Below are positions 1 to 6,391 of a DNA stretch of 10,432 nt, piece by piece (positions within the stretch are counted from its first letter, which is position 1; each line of letters begins with the position of its first letter). The notes under the pieces were generated by a model. It did no database searches and was not told the DNA's origin. It worked only from the letters and a program-made list of their open reading frames with translations. This DNA is from JALZHR01 sp036389695. GTDB lineage: Bacteria; Acidobacteriota; Blastocatellia; Pyrinomonadales; Pyrinomonadaceae. The translations under genes and the position numbers were made by a program. The stretch is taken from contig DASVWG010000372.1 in NCBI GenBank assembly GCA_036389695.1, positions 1 through 10,432 of the forward strand. Reading direction: 5' to 3'.

Positions 1-32
1 TTCAGGACGTGGTCGGAAAAAACGAATCAATA

Positions 33-106
33 AAAGGGCGTTTCAACGTCCTTCCCGGACAATGAATTGGCTCAAGCCAAAGAAAAAGGACGTTGAAACG
101 CCCTTT
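33..106. repeat. 21-bp perfect inverted repeat with nested hairpin (REP-like)
   Basis: Positions 33-53 and 86-106 are perfect reverse complements (21 bp) separated by 32 nt. Inside the spacer a second hairpin is visible: TTGGCT (67-72) and AGCCAA (75-80) around a 2-nt loop. No T-run follows, so it is not a standard intrinsic terminator. A long stem with an inner stem resembles REP-type or small non-autonomous palindromic elements, but no transposase or target duplication is seen, so the class is uncertain. It lies upstream of tadA, and the upstream gene is outside the window. Confidence 0.75.
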
Positions 107-220
107 CGATATTTATCCCTCATTTGACCATGCCCTGAAGGACGCGGCTATCAGCATCACTTTATTAGGACACTACCACTCATTTTGCCTTCTTGACTTT
201 GCAGTTCGAGAAATTTATCA

Positions 221-251
221 TTTCAAATTCGCCCGCGCGGTCGGATACAAT
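221..251 (+). promoter_or_regulatory. candidate tadA promoter, leaderless-type -10
   Basis: A TACAAT hexamer (246-251) ends 6 nt before the chosen tadA ATG, and no Shine-Dalgarno lies between them. A weak -35-like TTTCAA (221-226) precedes it by 19 nt. If this is the promoter, the transcript would begin at or very near the ATG. The call rests on motif appearance only. Confidence 0.3.
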
Positions 252-257
252 CGTTTT

Positions 258-740
258 ATGTCTTTGGAACTGGACGAATTCTGGATGCGCGAGGCGATGC
301 GGGCGGCTGTCGAAGCCGGGCAGCGCGGCGAGGTTCCGATTGGCGCGTGTTTGATTGATAAAACGGGCAACCTTCTGGCGGCGGACGGCAACAAAACGCG
401 TTTGCTTTGCGACCCGACGGCGCACGCCGAGATTTTGGTTTTGCGCGAGGCGGCGCGGAAAATCGGCAACTATCGTTTGACTGAAACCACGCTTTATACG
501 ACGATAGAACCTTGCGCCATGTGCGCGGGCGCGCTTGTGCAGGCGCGCGTCGAAAGATTGGTTTTCGCCGCTTTGGACTTGCGCTTCGGCGCGGTCGAGA
601 CGCATTTCAGAATTTGCGACAGCAGCTCTTTGAATCATCAGATGGAAATTACGTCAGGCGTTCTGGCGGCGGAATGCCGCGCGCTTATGCAGGATTTTTT
701 CCGCGCCAGACGTTTGGAAAAAAAGTCGGTTGCGGATTAA
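258..740 (+). CDS. tadA: tRNA-specific adenosine-34 deaminase TadA
   Basis: TadA deaminates wobble adenosine 34 of tRNA-Arg(ACG) to inosine, a zinc-dependent hydrolytic reaction in the cytoplasm. The 160-aa protein shows the cytidine/deoxycytidylate deaminase-family signature: H56-A-E58 (zinc ligand and catalytic glutamate) and P85-C-x2-C89 (zinc ligands C86 and C89). The N-terminal segment ending in EVPIGA is also typical. The length matches the family (about 150-170 aa). The frame stays open upstream to an ATG at 93, but that start would add 55 residues unlike any TadA and would begin inside the inverted repeat, so the ATG at 258 is chosen. There is no Shine-Dalgarno; a TACAAT hexamer lies 6 nt upstream. 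tRNA-Ser(CGA) follows 37 nt after the stop and may be co-transcribed. Proximity to tRNA-Ser, ffs and dnaX parallels Firmicutes gene order. Confidence 0.94.
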   Translation: MSLELDEFWMREAMRAAVEAGQRGEVPIGACLIDKTGNLLAADGNKTRLLCDPTAHAEILVLREAARKIGNYRLTETTLYTTIEPCAMCAGALVQARVERLVFAALDLRFGAVETHFRICDSSSLNHQMEITSGVLAAECRALMQDFFRARRLEKKSVAD

Positions 741-777
741 AATATTTTTTGACCGCCGTGACTGACGAAAAATATGC

Positions 778-867
<90 letters not shown>

Positions 868-957
868 CAAAATATCCACACGGTCTTTGAAATCAAAATC
901 TTCCACGTTTTACCAACAAGCGGGCAGAATTCAAATTAAGTCTTAAGGAGAATTATT

Positions 958-1710
958 ATGCCTTTAACTAATAAGCTCGCGGCAGAGTTTATCGGAACAT
1001 TGTGGTTGGTTTTAGGCGGTTGCGGGAGCGCGGTTTTAGCCGCCGCCTTTCCGGCGCTCGGAATCGGCTTTCACGGCGTTGCGCTGGCGTTCGGCTTGAC
1101 GGTTTTGACAATGGCTTACGCGGTCGGACACATTTCCGGCGGGCATTTTAATCCAGCCGTGACGGTCGGATTATGGGCTGGAAAAAGATTTCCGGTCAAT
1201 GAAATTTTGCCGTACATTGTCGCACAGGTTGCCGGCGCGATTGCCGGAGCCGGAATTTTATATGTCATTGCCAGCGGCAAACCCGGTTTTGCCATCGACG
1301 CGACCAAAGCCGGAGCGTTTGCCACCAATGGTTTTGACGCTTTTTCGCCGGGCGGTTATTCGATGGTCGCCGCATTGGTCATTGAAATTGTTTTGACTTT
1401 CGGATTTCTGGTCATCATTCTGGGTTCGACGCACCGGCGCGCTCCCGTCGGTTTTGCCCCGATTTCTATCGGACTCGGTTTGACCCTGATTCACTTGATT
1501 TCGATTCCGGTGACTAATACTTCGGTGAATCCGGCACGAAGCACGGGCGTGGCGGTCTTTGTCGGAGGCACGCCGCTGATTCAGCTCTGGCTGTTTTGGC
1601 TCGCTCCGATTATCGGCGCGATTGCCGCCGGATTCTTCTACTTCTGGCTGGTCGGCGATAGGCTGGACGAGCCGCCCGTCGTCGGCGATGAGCTGCCCGT
1701 AGACCGGTGA
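958..1710 (+). CDS. aqpZ: aquaporin Z (MIP-family water channel)
   Basis: An inner-membrane water channel of 250 aa with six predicted helices and two half-helices. Both NPA boxes are present: N65-P-A in SGGHFNPAV and N191-P-A in TSVNPARST. The water-selective ar/R filter of E. coli AqpZ (F43, H174, T183, R189) maps to F45, H179, T188 and R194 here, which favours AqpZ over a glycerol facilitator. From memory the resemblance to E. coli AqpZ is strong across the whole core. The C-terminus has an acidic tail of about 18 residues beyond the last helix. The start is supported by AAGGAG at 945-950, 7 nt before the ATG, one of only two good Shine-Dalgarno sites in the window. The gene is bracketed by two serine tRNA genes on the same strand, an unusual place that may mark an insertion. 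Confidence 0.96.
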   Translation: MPLTNKLAAEFIGTLWLVLGGCGSAVLAAAFPALGIGFHGVALAFGLTVLTMAYAVGHISGGHFNPAVTVGLWAGKRFPVNEILPYIVAQVAGAIAGAGILYVIASGKPGFAIDATKAGAFATNGFDAFSPGGYSMVAALVIEIVLTFGFLVIILGSTHRRAPVGFAPISIGLGLTLIHLISIPVTNTSVNPARSTGVAVFVGGTPLIQLWLFWLAPIIGAIAAGFFYFWLVGDRLDEPPVVGDELPVDR

Positions 1711-1751
1711 TAATTTAGAACGGTTTTTGATATTTGAATTTAAAGTTTTTC

Positions 1752-1842
1752 GGAAAGGTGCAAGAGTGGTTGAATTGGCAGCATTGGAAATGCTGTGAAC
1801 CTCAAAAGGGTTCCGTGGGTTCGAATCCCACCCTTTCCGCCA
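1752..1842 (+). tRNA. tRNA-Ser(GGA), reads UCC/UCU
   Basis: The acceptor stem GGAAAGG (1752-1758) pairs with CCTTTCC (1832-1838), followed by G1839 and encoded CCA 1840-1842. The anticodon stem CAGCA/TGCTG encloses loop TTGGAAA, with anticodon GGA at 1786-1788. A long variable arm (GAACC/GGTTC type) confirms serine. It shares 23 identical bases at the 5' end and 22 at the 3' end with the tRNA-Ser(CGA) gene at 778-867, so the two are close paralogues. Confidence 0.95.
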
Positions 1843-1857
1843 GAGTTTAGGGCAGAA

Positions 1858-1922
1858 GGATGAAGGATGAGGGATGAATAAGAAATAGATTTAATTCATC
1901 CCTCATCCTTCCGCCCTCATCC
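1858..1922. repeat. heptamer-built inverted repeat, GGATGAR family
   Basis: The left arm is three tandem heptamers: GGATGAA, GGATGAG and GGATGAA (1858-1878). The right side holds TTCATCC, CTCATCC, TTCCGCC and CTCATCC (1895-1922). The perfect part is a 17-bp stem, 1863-1879 against 1894-1910, with a 14-nt loop. It sits between tRNA-Ser(GGA) and ffs. No T-run follows. The same heptamer word recurs after nth at 10031-10044. Confidence 0.85.
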
Positions 1923-1931
1923 CTTATTTAT

Positions 1932-2031
1932 GGCTTCAGGCTCCGCACAACGTTTGAGTTGTGAACTCCGCTAGGCTGGGAACAGAGCAACGGCAGCAAT
2001 TTCAGCGTGTGTTGCGGGAAAGTCTGAAGCC
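1932..2031 (+). ncRNA. ffs: 4.5S signal recognition particle RNA (small bacterial type)
   Basis: SRP RNA binds Ffh to form the particle that targets nascent membrane proteins. The ends pair perfectly (GGCTTCAG at 1932-1939 with CTGAAGCC at 2024-2031), giving a hairpin of about 100 nt, the size of the short bacterial form without an Alu domain. The apical Ffh-binding part is recognisable: AGG (1973-1975), stem CTG (1976-1978), tetraloop GGAA (1979-1982), stem CAG (1983-1985), then AGCA (1986-1989). This lines up with the conserved AGG...GGAA...AGCA internal loop and tetraloop of E. coli 4.5S RNA. A strong terminator begins 8 nt after the end. The exact 5' end is inferred from pairing. Confidence 0.9.
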
Positions 2032-2038
2032 TCCAGTT

Positions 2039-2084
2039 TGCAAAAAAAGCGTCACGTTAAATTTAACGTGACGCTTTTTTTGCA
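2039..2084 (+). terminator. perfect palindromic intrinsic terminator after ffs
   Basis: A 46-bp perfect palindrome centred between 2061 and 2062. The GC-containing stem AGCGTCACGTTAAA and its complement are followed by seven T residues, with a matching A-run on the 5' side. It would therefore function on either strand. Its position just after the SRP RNA suggests it separates ffs from dnaX transcription. Confidence 0.92.
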
Positions 2085-2102
2085 TTTCTTTCAGCAAAAG
2101 TT

Positions 2103-2131
2103 TTTACCCGCGCGGCAACAAGTGATAGAAT
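2103..2131 (+). promoter_or_regulatory. candidate sigma-70-type promoter upstream of dnaX
   Basis: TTTACC (2103-2108) and TAGAAT (2126-2131) are separated by exactly 17 bp, giving 4/6 and 5/6 matches to the -35 and -10 consensus. It lies between the ffs terminator and the dnaX ATG at 2196, where a promoter is expected. A second -10-like TAAAAT (2181-2186) ends 9 nt before the ATG and could instead give a near-leaderless message. Confidence 0.4.
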
Positions 2132-2195
2132 AGCATTTCAGAAGCGAGAAATTATCTGCTTAACACTCCTTAAACTTAAGTAAAATAAGCTGTTT

Positions 2196-4118
2196 ATGTC
2201 TTATCAGGTTATCGCCCGCAAGTGGCGACCGCAAACATTCGAGGAAGTTACCGGACAGGAATCGATTACGCGCACCTTGCGCAACGCCATCGAGCACGAG
2301 CGGCTTCATCACGCATACCTGTTTTCGGGCGCGCGCGGCGTCGGCAAAACGACGACCGCACGCCTTTTAGCCAAAGCTTTAAATTGTCATAAAACCGCGA
2401 CGCCGAATCCGAAGCCGTGCTCGCCGGGTGACGCGGACGCGTGCGATTCGTGTCGCGAAATCGCCGAAGGTCGCTCGATTGACGTTCTGGAAATCGACGC
2501 CGCGTCGAACACCGGCGTCGACAACGTGCGCGAAGTCATCATCAACAATATCAACATTTCGCCCGCGCGCGACCGTTATAAAGTTTTTATCATCGACGAA
2601 GTTCATATGCTTTCGACTTCGTCGTTCAACGCGCTTTTGAAAACGCTGGAAGAGCCGCCGCCGCGCGTCGTTTTCATCATGGCGACGACCGAGCTGCACA
2701 AAGTTCCCGACACGATTCTTTCGCGCTGCCAGGAATTCGAGTTTCGGACGATTCCGACAGCGAAAATTTTTGAGAGACTAAAGCTCATCGCCGAAGCCGA
2801 AAAAATCGACGTTTCCGACGAGGCTCTGCGGGAAATCGCGCGTTCCGGCGAAGGCTCGATGCGCGACGCGCAGAGCAATTTCGACCAGGTGATAAGCTTT
2901 TCCGCCGAAAAAATCGCGCTCGAAGATGTGGTCAACGCGCTCGGCATCGCGAGCTCCGAAATGCTTCTGCGCACCGTCGCGGCGATTTCCGGGCAAAACG
3001 CGCCGGAAATTTTAAACGTCGTCGAAGATTTGATTCGGCGCGGGCAGGATTTGCGAAATTTCTGCCGCGATTTGCTTTCGTTTTTCCGCGATTTGCTCGT
3101 CGCTAAAGTTTCGGACGCCGAAGAGTTGCTCGACAACGCCGTTTTCAGCCGCGCCGATTTGCAGAAAAACGCTCAGCCTTTTTCCGAAGGCGATTTGATA
3201 CGTTTTTTCAATTCCCTGAGCGAGACGGAAACCAGGCTCAAAACCGCTTCGCACGCGCGTTACACGCTGGAAATCGGCTTAATAAAGCTTTTGGAAATGC
3301 GGAAAGTGACGCCGGTCGAACAACTTCTCGAGCGGCTTTCGAAACTGGAAAACGCGCTCGGAAACGGTAGTTCGCCGTCTGAAACCGGAAAAAAGTCCGA
3401 GCCGATTAACCTTTCGGATTTTGCCGCGCCGAACATCGAAAAAAAAACTTTAACCGTTGATTTTCCAATCGACGAAATTCCTTTTCCGATTAATGCCAGC
3501 CGCGTTCAAAGCGCGGCAACGGCGACTGTTCCGTTTGTCGAAACAAAGCCTGTCGAACCGTTTGTCGTCGAAGCAAAACCCGTCGAACCGTTTGTCGAAA
3601 CTTTCGAAAGCGCCGAGCCGCCGTTTGAAATCGAAGCGAAATCCGCGCCGGCGATTGAAGAAAAACCGAAAAATTCTTATTTTTTAAATTTGATTCCCGA
3701 CGATATCCCGATAAAGCTTCCGCCGATTTCCGCCGAAGAGCTCGAACACGTCGAAGACAACTGGCTCGATAACGCTTACGAAGAATGTCTGAAACGCGCG
3801 GGCGACGATTTAAATATTATTAAAACGGCGGCGCAGCTGGCGATATCTTTAATCGGCGCCAACGGAAATTCAAACGGCTCGACGCAAAAAACCGACGTTT
3901 CCGCCGCTAACGCAGCCGCGGCGGCGAAAGCGCCGATTTTCGTGCCGCCGACTTTTGATACGACGAAAGACGGCGACGAAATGCCCGTCCTGCCCGAAAA
4001 TCCGACCGAAGAACAGCTGATGGAATACGCCAAAAATCATCCGCTGGTGAAAAAAGTCCGCTGGCATCTGAAAGCCGACATCGTGAACGTTTCGCTGATT
4101 GATAATCAAATTAAGTGA
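2196..4118 (+). CDS. dnaX: DNA polymerase III subunit tau (with possible gamma)
   Basis: The AAA+ clamp-loader subunit that organises the replisome and opens the beta clamp. The 640-aa product has every family landmark: a start similar to MSYQVIARKWRP, Walker A G45-ARGVGK-T52, zinc-module cysteines C64, C75, C83 and C86, Walker B with D134-E135, the ATTE sensor-1 region (163-166), the S176-R-C SRC arginine-finger motif and sensor-2 GSMRDA from 220. Domain III follows to about 370. The linker (about 385-560) is acidic and proline-rich and contains a decapeptide repeated twice (KPVEPFV type), encoded by a 16-nt direct repeat at 3552 and 3582. The final about 40 residues, with HPLVKKV and ADIVNVSLID, resemble the conserved C-terminal tail of tau proteins. 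Two candidate frameshift sites at codons 399-400 and 415-417 could yield a gamma-like product. No Shine-Dalgarno is seen. The TGA stop is the first triplet of a TGATAAC heptamer repeat. Confidence 0.97.
   Translation: MSYQVIARKWRPQTFEEVTGQESITRTLRNAIEHERLHHAYLFSGARGVGKTTTARLLAKALNCHKTATPNPKPCSPGDADACDSCREIAEGRSIDVLEIDAASNTGVDNVREVIINNINISPARDRYKVFIIDEVHMLSTSSFNALLKTLEEPPPRVVFIMATTELHKVPDTILSRCQEFEFRTIPTAKIFERLKLIAEAEKIDVSDEALREIARSGEGSMRDAQSNFDQVISFSAEKIALEDVVNALGIASSEMLLRTVAAISGQNAPEILNVVEDLIRRGQDLRNFCRDLLSFFRDLLVAKVSDAEELLDNAVFSRADLQKNAQPFSEGDLIRFFNSLSETETRLKTASHARYTLEIGLIKLLEMRKVTPVEQLLERLSKLENALGNGSSPSETGKKSEPINLSDFAAPNIEKKTLTVDFPIDEIPFPINASRVQSAATATVPFVETKPVEPFVVEAKPVEPFVETFESAEPPFEIEAKSAPAIEEKPKNSYFLNLIPDDIPIKLPPISAEELEHVEDNWLDNAYEECLKRAGDDLNIIKTAAQLAISLIGANGNSNGSTQKTDVSAANAAAAAKAPIFVPPTFDTTKDGDEMPVLPENPTEEQLMEYAKNHPLVKKVRWHLKADIVNVSLIDNQIK
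3389..3409 (+). other. candidate -1 ribosomal frameshift site in dnaX
   Basis: A AAA AAG (3389-3395) lies in the correct dnaX reading phase and is the same slippery heptamer that E. coli dnaX uses to make gamma. After a -1 shift the ribosome reads GTC CGA GCC GAT and stops at TAA (3407-3409), giving a product of 404 aa that keeps domains I-III. A possible 8-bp stem (AAGTCCGA with TCGGATTT, one G-U) overlaps the slip site rather than lying 5-9 nt beyond it. No obvious internal Shine-Dalgarno stimulator is seen. Confidence 0.45.
3439..3460 (+). other. candidate A9 slippage site in dnaX
   Basis: Nine consecutive A residues (3439-3447) are read GAA AAA AAA ACT. Losing one A leads to CTT TAA (stop 3451-3453, 418 aa). 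Gaining one A, or a -1 ribosomal slip, leads to AAC TTT AAC CGT TGA (stop 3458-3460, 421 aa). Thermus dnaX is known to make gamma through transcriptional slippage on an A9 run. Here both alternative frames close within a few codons at the right place in the protein. Confidence 0.45.
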
Positions 4119-4174
4119 TAACTGATAACTGATAACTGATAGTTTATTTTTCTCTTCACTATCAGTTATCAGTT
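4116..4174. repeat. heptamer-built inverted repeat, TGATAAC family
   Basis: Three perfect tandem TGATAAC heptamers (4116-4136) and a fourth partial copy are followed by their reverse complement. The perfect stem is 17 bp, 4127-4143 against 4158-4174, with a 14-nt T-rich loop. The first TGA of the array is the dnaX stop codon. A related word (GTGATAA) builds the element in front of nth. Confidence 0.88.
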
Positions 4175-4237
4175 CTCAAAATAATTCGGAACTAATCCCA
4201 ATCGAGCGTCGTATTGAAAATCGGAGGTGATTTTTTG

Positions 4238-4444
4238 ATGCGCGAACCTTTTATTGCAGGACTTTTAAGTTTTTTACTGCCGGGCTTGGGACAGATTTAT
4301 AACGGGCGAGTCGTCGCCGGAATTCTCTGGCTGATTTTGACGGGTTTTTCGTGGATCGGCTCAGCCGGAACGCTCGGCTGGGTGGTTCATATTATCTCTG
4401 CCTGGTGCGCCTATAGTTACGCGAAAGATAATCCGGTGCGCTAA
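4238..4444 (+). CDS. small TM2-like two-helix membrane protein
   Basis: A 68-aa hydrophobic protein beginning MREPFIAGLLSFLLPGLGQI. The PGLGQIYNG turn between the first hydrophobic segment (about 6-18) and the second (about 25-55, probably broken into two by a short loop) is typical of TM2-domain and related small membrane proteins. The end AYSYAKDNP also fits that class. Function is unknown for most such proteins, and none is assigned here. The start is set by a strong Shine-Dalgarno, GGAGGTGA at 4223-4230, 7 nt before the ATG; in-frame TTG codons at 4214 and 4235 are less suited. It follows the dnaX 3' repeat and has its own terminator 52 nt after the stop, so it is probably a monocistronic unit. 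Confidence 0.82.
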   Translation: MREPFIAGLLSFLLPGLGQIYNGRVVAGILWLILTGFSWIGSAGTLGWVVHIISAWCAYSYAKDNPVR

Positions 4445-4496
4445 AAAGATTGCTGACGGGAAACGAACTTTTTCTTTATCATAATCCTCCTTGTAT

Positions 4497-4524
4497 GCCC
4501 GGTGTTGCCGCATCGGGCTTTTTT
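4497..4524 (+). terminator. intrinsic terminator of the small membrane-protein gene
   Basis: Stem GCCCGGTG (4497-4504) pairs with CATCGGGC (4511-4518) with one G-U, around a 6-nt loop, and is followed by six T residues (4519-4524). It lies between the 68-aa membrane-protein gene and psd. Confidence 0.85.
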
Positions 4525-4557
4525 ATGTTTCCGAAATAACGTAAAATTAATTCGAAC

Positions 4558-4633
4558 GGTCTTCGGTCTTCGGTCTTTGGTCTTTGTTTCTTCAATTTGA
4601 CTCTCGACTCCCGACTTCGGACGCTCGACTTTT
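4558..4633. repeat. two tandem heptamer arrays upstream of psd
   Basis: Four units GGTCTTC, GGTCTTC, GGTCTTT, GGTCTTT (4558-4585) are followed after 13 nt by five units GACTCTC, GACTCCC, GACTTCG, GACGCTC, GACTTTT (4599-4633). The strict 7-nt period matches the other elements of the window, but here both arrays run in the same sense and no long inverted partner is seen. The second array ends 3 nt before the psd ATG, so it occupies the place of a ribosome-binding site. Confidence 0.8.
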
Positions 4634-4636
4634 CCA

Positions 4637-5251
4637 ATGGTTAAAGAAGGACTTCCATTTGTCATCGTTCCGCTCGTCATCGCGCTGGTTTTCGCCTTTT
4701 TTTATTTGTGGGTCGGCGTCGTGTTGTTTGTTTTGCTGGCGGCTTTTATGGCTTTCTTTTTTCGCGACCCGCGCCGCGCGATTCCCGACGATGAAAACAT
4801 AATCGTTTCCGCCGCCGACGGGCGCGTCACGCGCGTCGAGGAAACGGACGAGGGAAAACTGGTCAGCGTCTTTCTGTCGCCTCTGAACGTTCACATCAAT
4901 CGCTCGCCGATTACGGGAAAAATCACTCGCGCGCTTTACACGCAGGGCAAAAAAATTCCGGCGACGCGCAACAACGCCAGCTTCGTCAACGAAAGAAACT
5001 CGCTCACCATCGAAGGCGAAAAGATGACCGTCACCTGCACGCAGATTGCGGGCATTATGGCGCGGCGCATCGTCTGCTGGAAACAGGCGGGCGACAGCCT
5101 GGAAATCGGCGAAAAATTCGGCTTAATCAAGTTCAGCTCGCGCACCGATTTGCTGATGCCGAAAAACGTCGAGATTCTGGTCAAAATCGGCGACAAGGTC
5201 ACGGGCGGCGAAACGATTATTGCGAGAATTGCGGAAGAAAAAGGAAATTAG
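4637..5251 (+). CDS. psd: phosphatidylserine decarboxylase proenzyme, short type
   Basis: It converts phosphatidylserine to phosphatidylethanolamine at the inner membrane using a self-made pyruvoyl group. The 204-aa length fits the short PSD class. A hydrophobic N-terminus (about 7-42) is followed by FFRDPRR, SAADG with D61, and SPLNVHINRSP with H86, the expected Asp and His of the Asp-His-Ser processing triad. In the C-terminal part, FGLIKFSSRTDL places Ser168 where the pyruvoyl precursor should be. Family members usually have Gly-Ser here; this protein has Ser167-Ser168. MPKNVEILVKIGDKVTGGETIIA follows as in the family. No Shine-Dalgarno precedes the ATG; heptamer repeats fill that region. 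The last codons and the TAG stop lie in the left arm of the next repeat. pssA, the preceding step of the pathway, follows downstream. Confidence 0.94.
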   Translation: MVKEGLPFVIVPLVIALVFAFFYLWVGVVLFVLLAAFMAFFFRDPRRAIPDDENIIVSAADGRVTRVEETDEGKLVSVFLSPLNVHINRSPITGKITRALYTQGKKIPATRNNASFVNERNSLTIEGEKMTVTCTQIAGIMARRIVCWKQAGDSLEIGEKFGLIKFSSRTDLLMPKNVEILVKIGDKVTGGETIIARIAEEKGN

Positions 5252-5321
5252 GGAAATTATGGAAAGAAGGAAATTAAGGGGAAACCGAAATCTTCTATCC
5301 CTTAATTTCCCTAATTTCCTT
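5241..5321. repeat. GGAAATTA-type inverted repeat between psd and pssA
   Basis: Repeated GGAAATTAG/A words with GAAGGAAATTAAGG variants fill 5241-5280, and their complements fill 5299-5340. The longest perfect stem is 19 bp, 5241-5259 against 5303-5321. A competing 12-bp stem pairs 5269-5280 with 5299-5310. The left arm encodes the last residues of Psd and contains its TAG stop (5249-5251). The purine-rich then pyrimidine-rich layout resembles the other elements, although the 7-nt period is less regular. Confidence 0.85.
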
Positions 5322-5368
5322 CTTTTCCTTAATTTCCTTCTTCCTTCTGGTGTAAACTACTTCTAGAT

Positions 5369-6259
5369 ATGGAAACCGGCGAAGAAAACAAACCCGTTCA
5401 CAAAGGCTTGAAAAAAGGGCTTTACCTGATTCCGTCGGCGTTTACGGCGGCGAATATCGGGATGGGTTTTCTGGCGGTTTTGTCTTCGCTGCGCGGTTTT
5501 CAACTGGTCGCGCAAAGTCCCGAGCAAGCCGCCGTTTATTTTGATTACGCGGCGCGCGCCATCGGTTTCGCTATTTTGTTTGACACGCTGGACGGGCGCG
5601 TCGCGCGGATGACGAAAACGACGACGGAAATCGGCGTGCAGCTCGATTCCTTGGCTGACGTTTTGACTTTCGGCATCGCGCCGATAGTTCTGGCTTACGG
5701 TTGGGCAATCGGCGCGACGTTTCACGAAGAAAGCGGCGTTCACGGGCTGGGAATGTTCGTCCTGTTTATGTATCTGATGTGCGGCACGTTCCGGCTCGCA
5801 AGATTTAATTTGCAGGCGACCAGACCGCGCGTTTTGATTGAAGGCTCGACCAAGATTGATAAAAAGCATTTTGTCGGCTTGCCGATTCCGCCCGCCGCCG
5901 GTCTGCTGGCTGCGCTTGTCCATTTCGCGCCGCTTCCGCTAAACGCTTACGGCGCGAATCTGAGCGAGCTTTACGGCGCTTTGATAATGATTCTGATTGC
6001 CTGTCTCGGACTTTTGATGGTCAGCACGATTCGCTATTCGAGCTTCAAAAGCGCCGGAACCGGACGCCGCAGTCTTTACCTGATTTTGCTGATTGCCGCG
6101 ACCGGAATGCTCGTCTGGCTCTATTCGCGCTATGTTCTGCTGGCGCTCGCGCTCGCCTACGTTTCGCACGGAATTATCTGGTATGTGCTAAACATCTTTC
6201 GCCGTCCGAAACACGTCGAAGAAATGCAGCCTGAAATAGAGGCAGAAACGCGACAGTGA
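5369..6259 (+). CDS. pssA: CDP-diacylglycerol-serine O-phosphatidyltransferase
   Basis: It transfers phosphatidyl from CDP-diacylglycerol to L-serine, giving phosphatidylserine, the substrate of the Psd encoded just upstream. The 296-aa polytopic protein carries the complete CDP-alcohol phosphotransferase signature D75-G-x2-A79-R80-x8-G89-x3-D93-x3-D97. The residues that follow, VLTFGIAPIVLAYGWA, are typical of PssA rather than of phosphatidylglycerophosphate synthase. About eight hydrophobic segments are visible, and the N-terminus is short, charged and cytoplasmic. No Shine-Dalgarno is present; a TAAACT hexamer (5353-5358) ends 10 nt before the ATG. The C-terminal EAETRQ and the TGA stop lie inside the left arm of a 30-bp inverted repeat shared with the convergent downstream gene. 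The order psd-pssA makes a phosphatidylethanolamine synthesis unit. Confidence 0.95.
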   Translation: METGEENKPVHKGLKKGLYLIPSAFTAANIGMGFLAVLSSLRGFQLVAQSPEQAAVYFDYAARAIGFAILFDTLDGRVARMTKTTTEIGVQLDSLADVLTFGIAPIVLAYGWAIGATFHEESGVHGLGMFVLFMYLMCGTFRLARFNLQATRPRVLIEGSTKIDKKHFVGLPIPPAAGLLAALVHFAPLPLNAYGANLSELYGALIMILIACLGLLMVSTIRYSSFKSAGTGRRSLYLILLIAATGMLVWLYSRYVLLALALAYVSHGIIWYVLNIFRRPKHVEEMQPEIEAETRQ

Positions 6260-6391
6260 TGGAGCGTGTCTTTTAAACGCGGAATGCGGAACGCCGCAGC
6301 GATGAATTCGGGATGCATAAATTGAAATTCATCGTTCCGCGTTCATCGTTCATCGTTTCAAACACGCTCCATCACTGTCGCGTTTCTGCCT
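6240..6391. repeat. 30-bp perfect inverted repeat with inner heptamer arrays between convergent genes
   Basis: Positions 6240-6269 and 6362-6391 are perfect reverse complements. The left arm encodes the pssA C-terminus and stop; the right arm ends exactly at the stop codon of the convergent ligase-like gene. Within the 92-nt interior are heptamer-like words: AACGCGG, AATGCGG, AACGCCG on the left, and on the complementary strand of the right side AACGATG, AACGATG, AACGCGG, AACGATG. A small inner stem pairs 6300-6308 with 6326-6334. There is no T-run typical of a terminator, but the large hairpin could limit read-through both ways. Confidence 0.9.

Noticed and set aside
93..257. In-frame upstream extension of tadA from ATG 93
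   Set aside because: It would begin inside the right arm of the 21-bp inverted repeat and add 55 residues with no resemblance to TadA; the core family start fits ATG 258.
749..777. TTGACC -35-like hexamer upstream of tRNA-Ser(CGA)
   Set aside because: With normal spacing its -10 would lie at the tRNA 5' end and transcription would start inside the tRNA; co-transcription with tadA is more likely.
2379..3254. Several long antisense frames within dnaX
   Set aside because: They are Arg/Ser-rich products expected opposite GC-rich coding DNA, with no start signal and no recognisable domains.
4214..4237. TTG start for the 68-aa membrane protein
   Set aside because: GGAGGTGA at 4223-4230 is ideally spaced for ATG 4238, whereas the TTG at 4214 precedes it.
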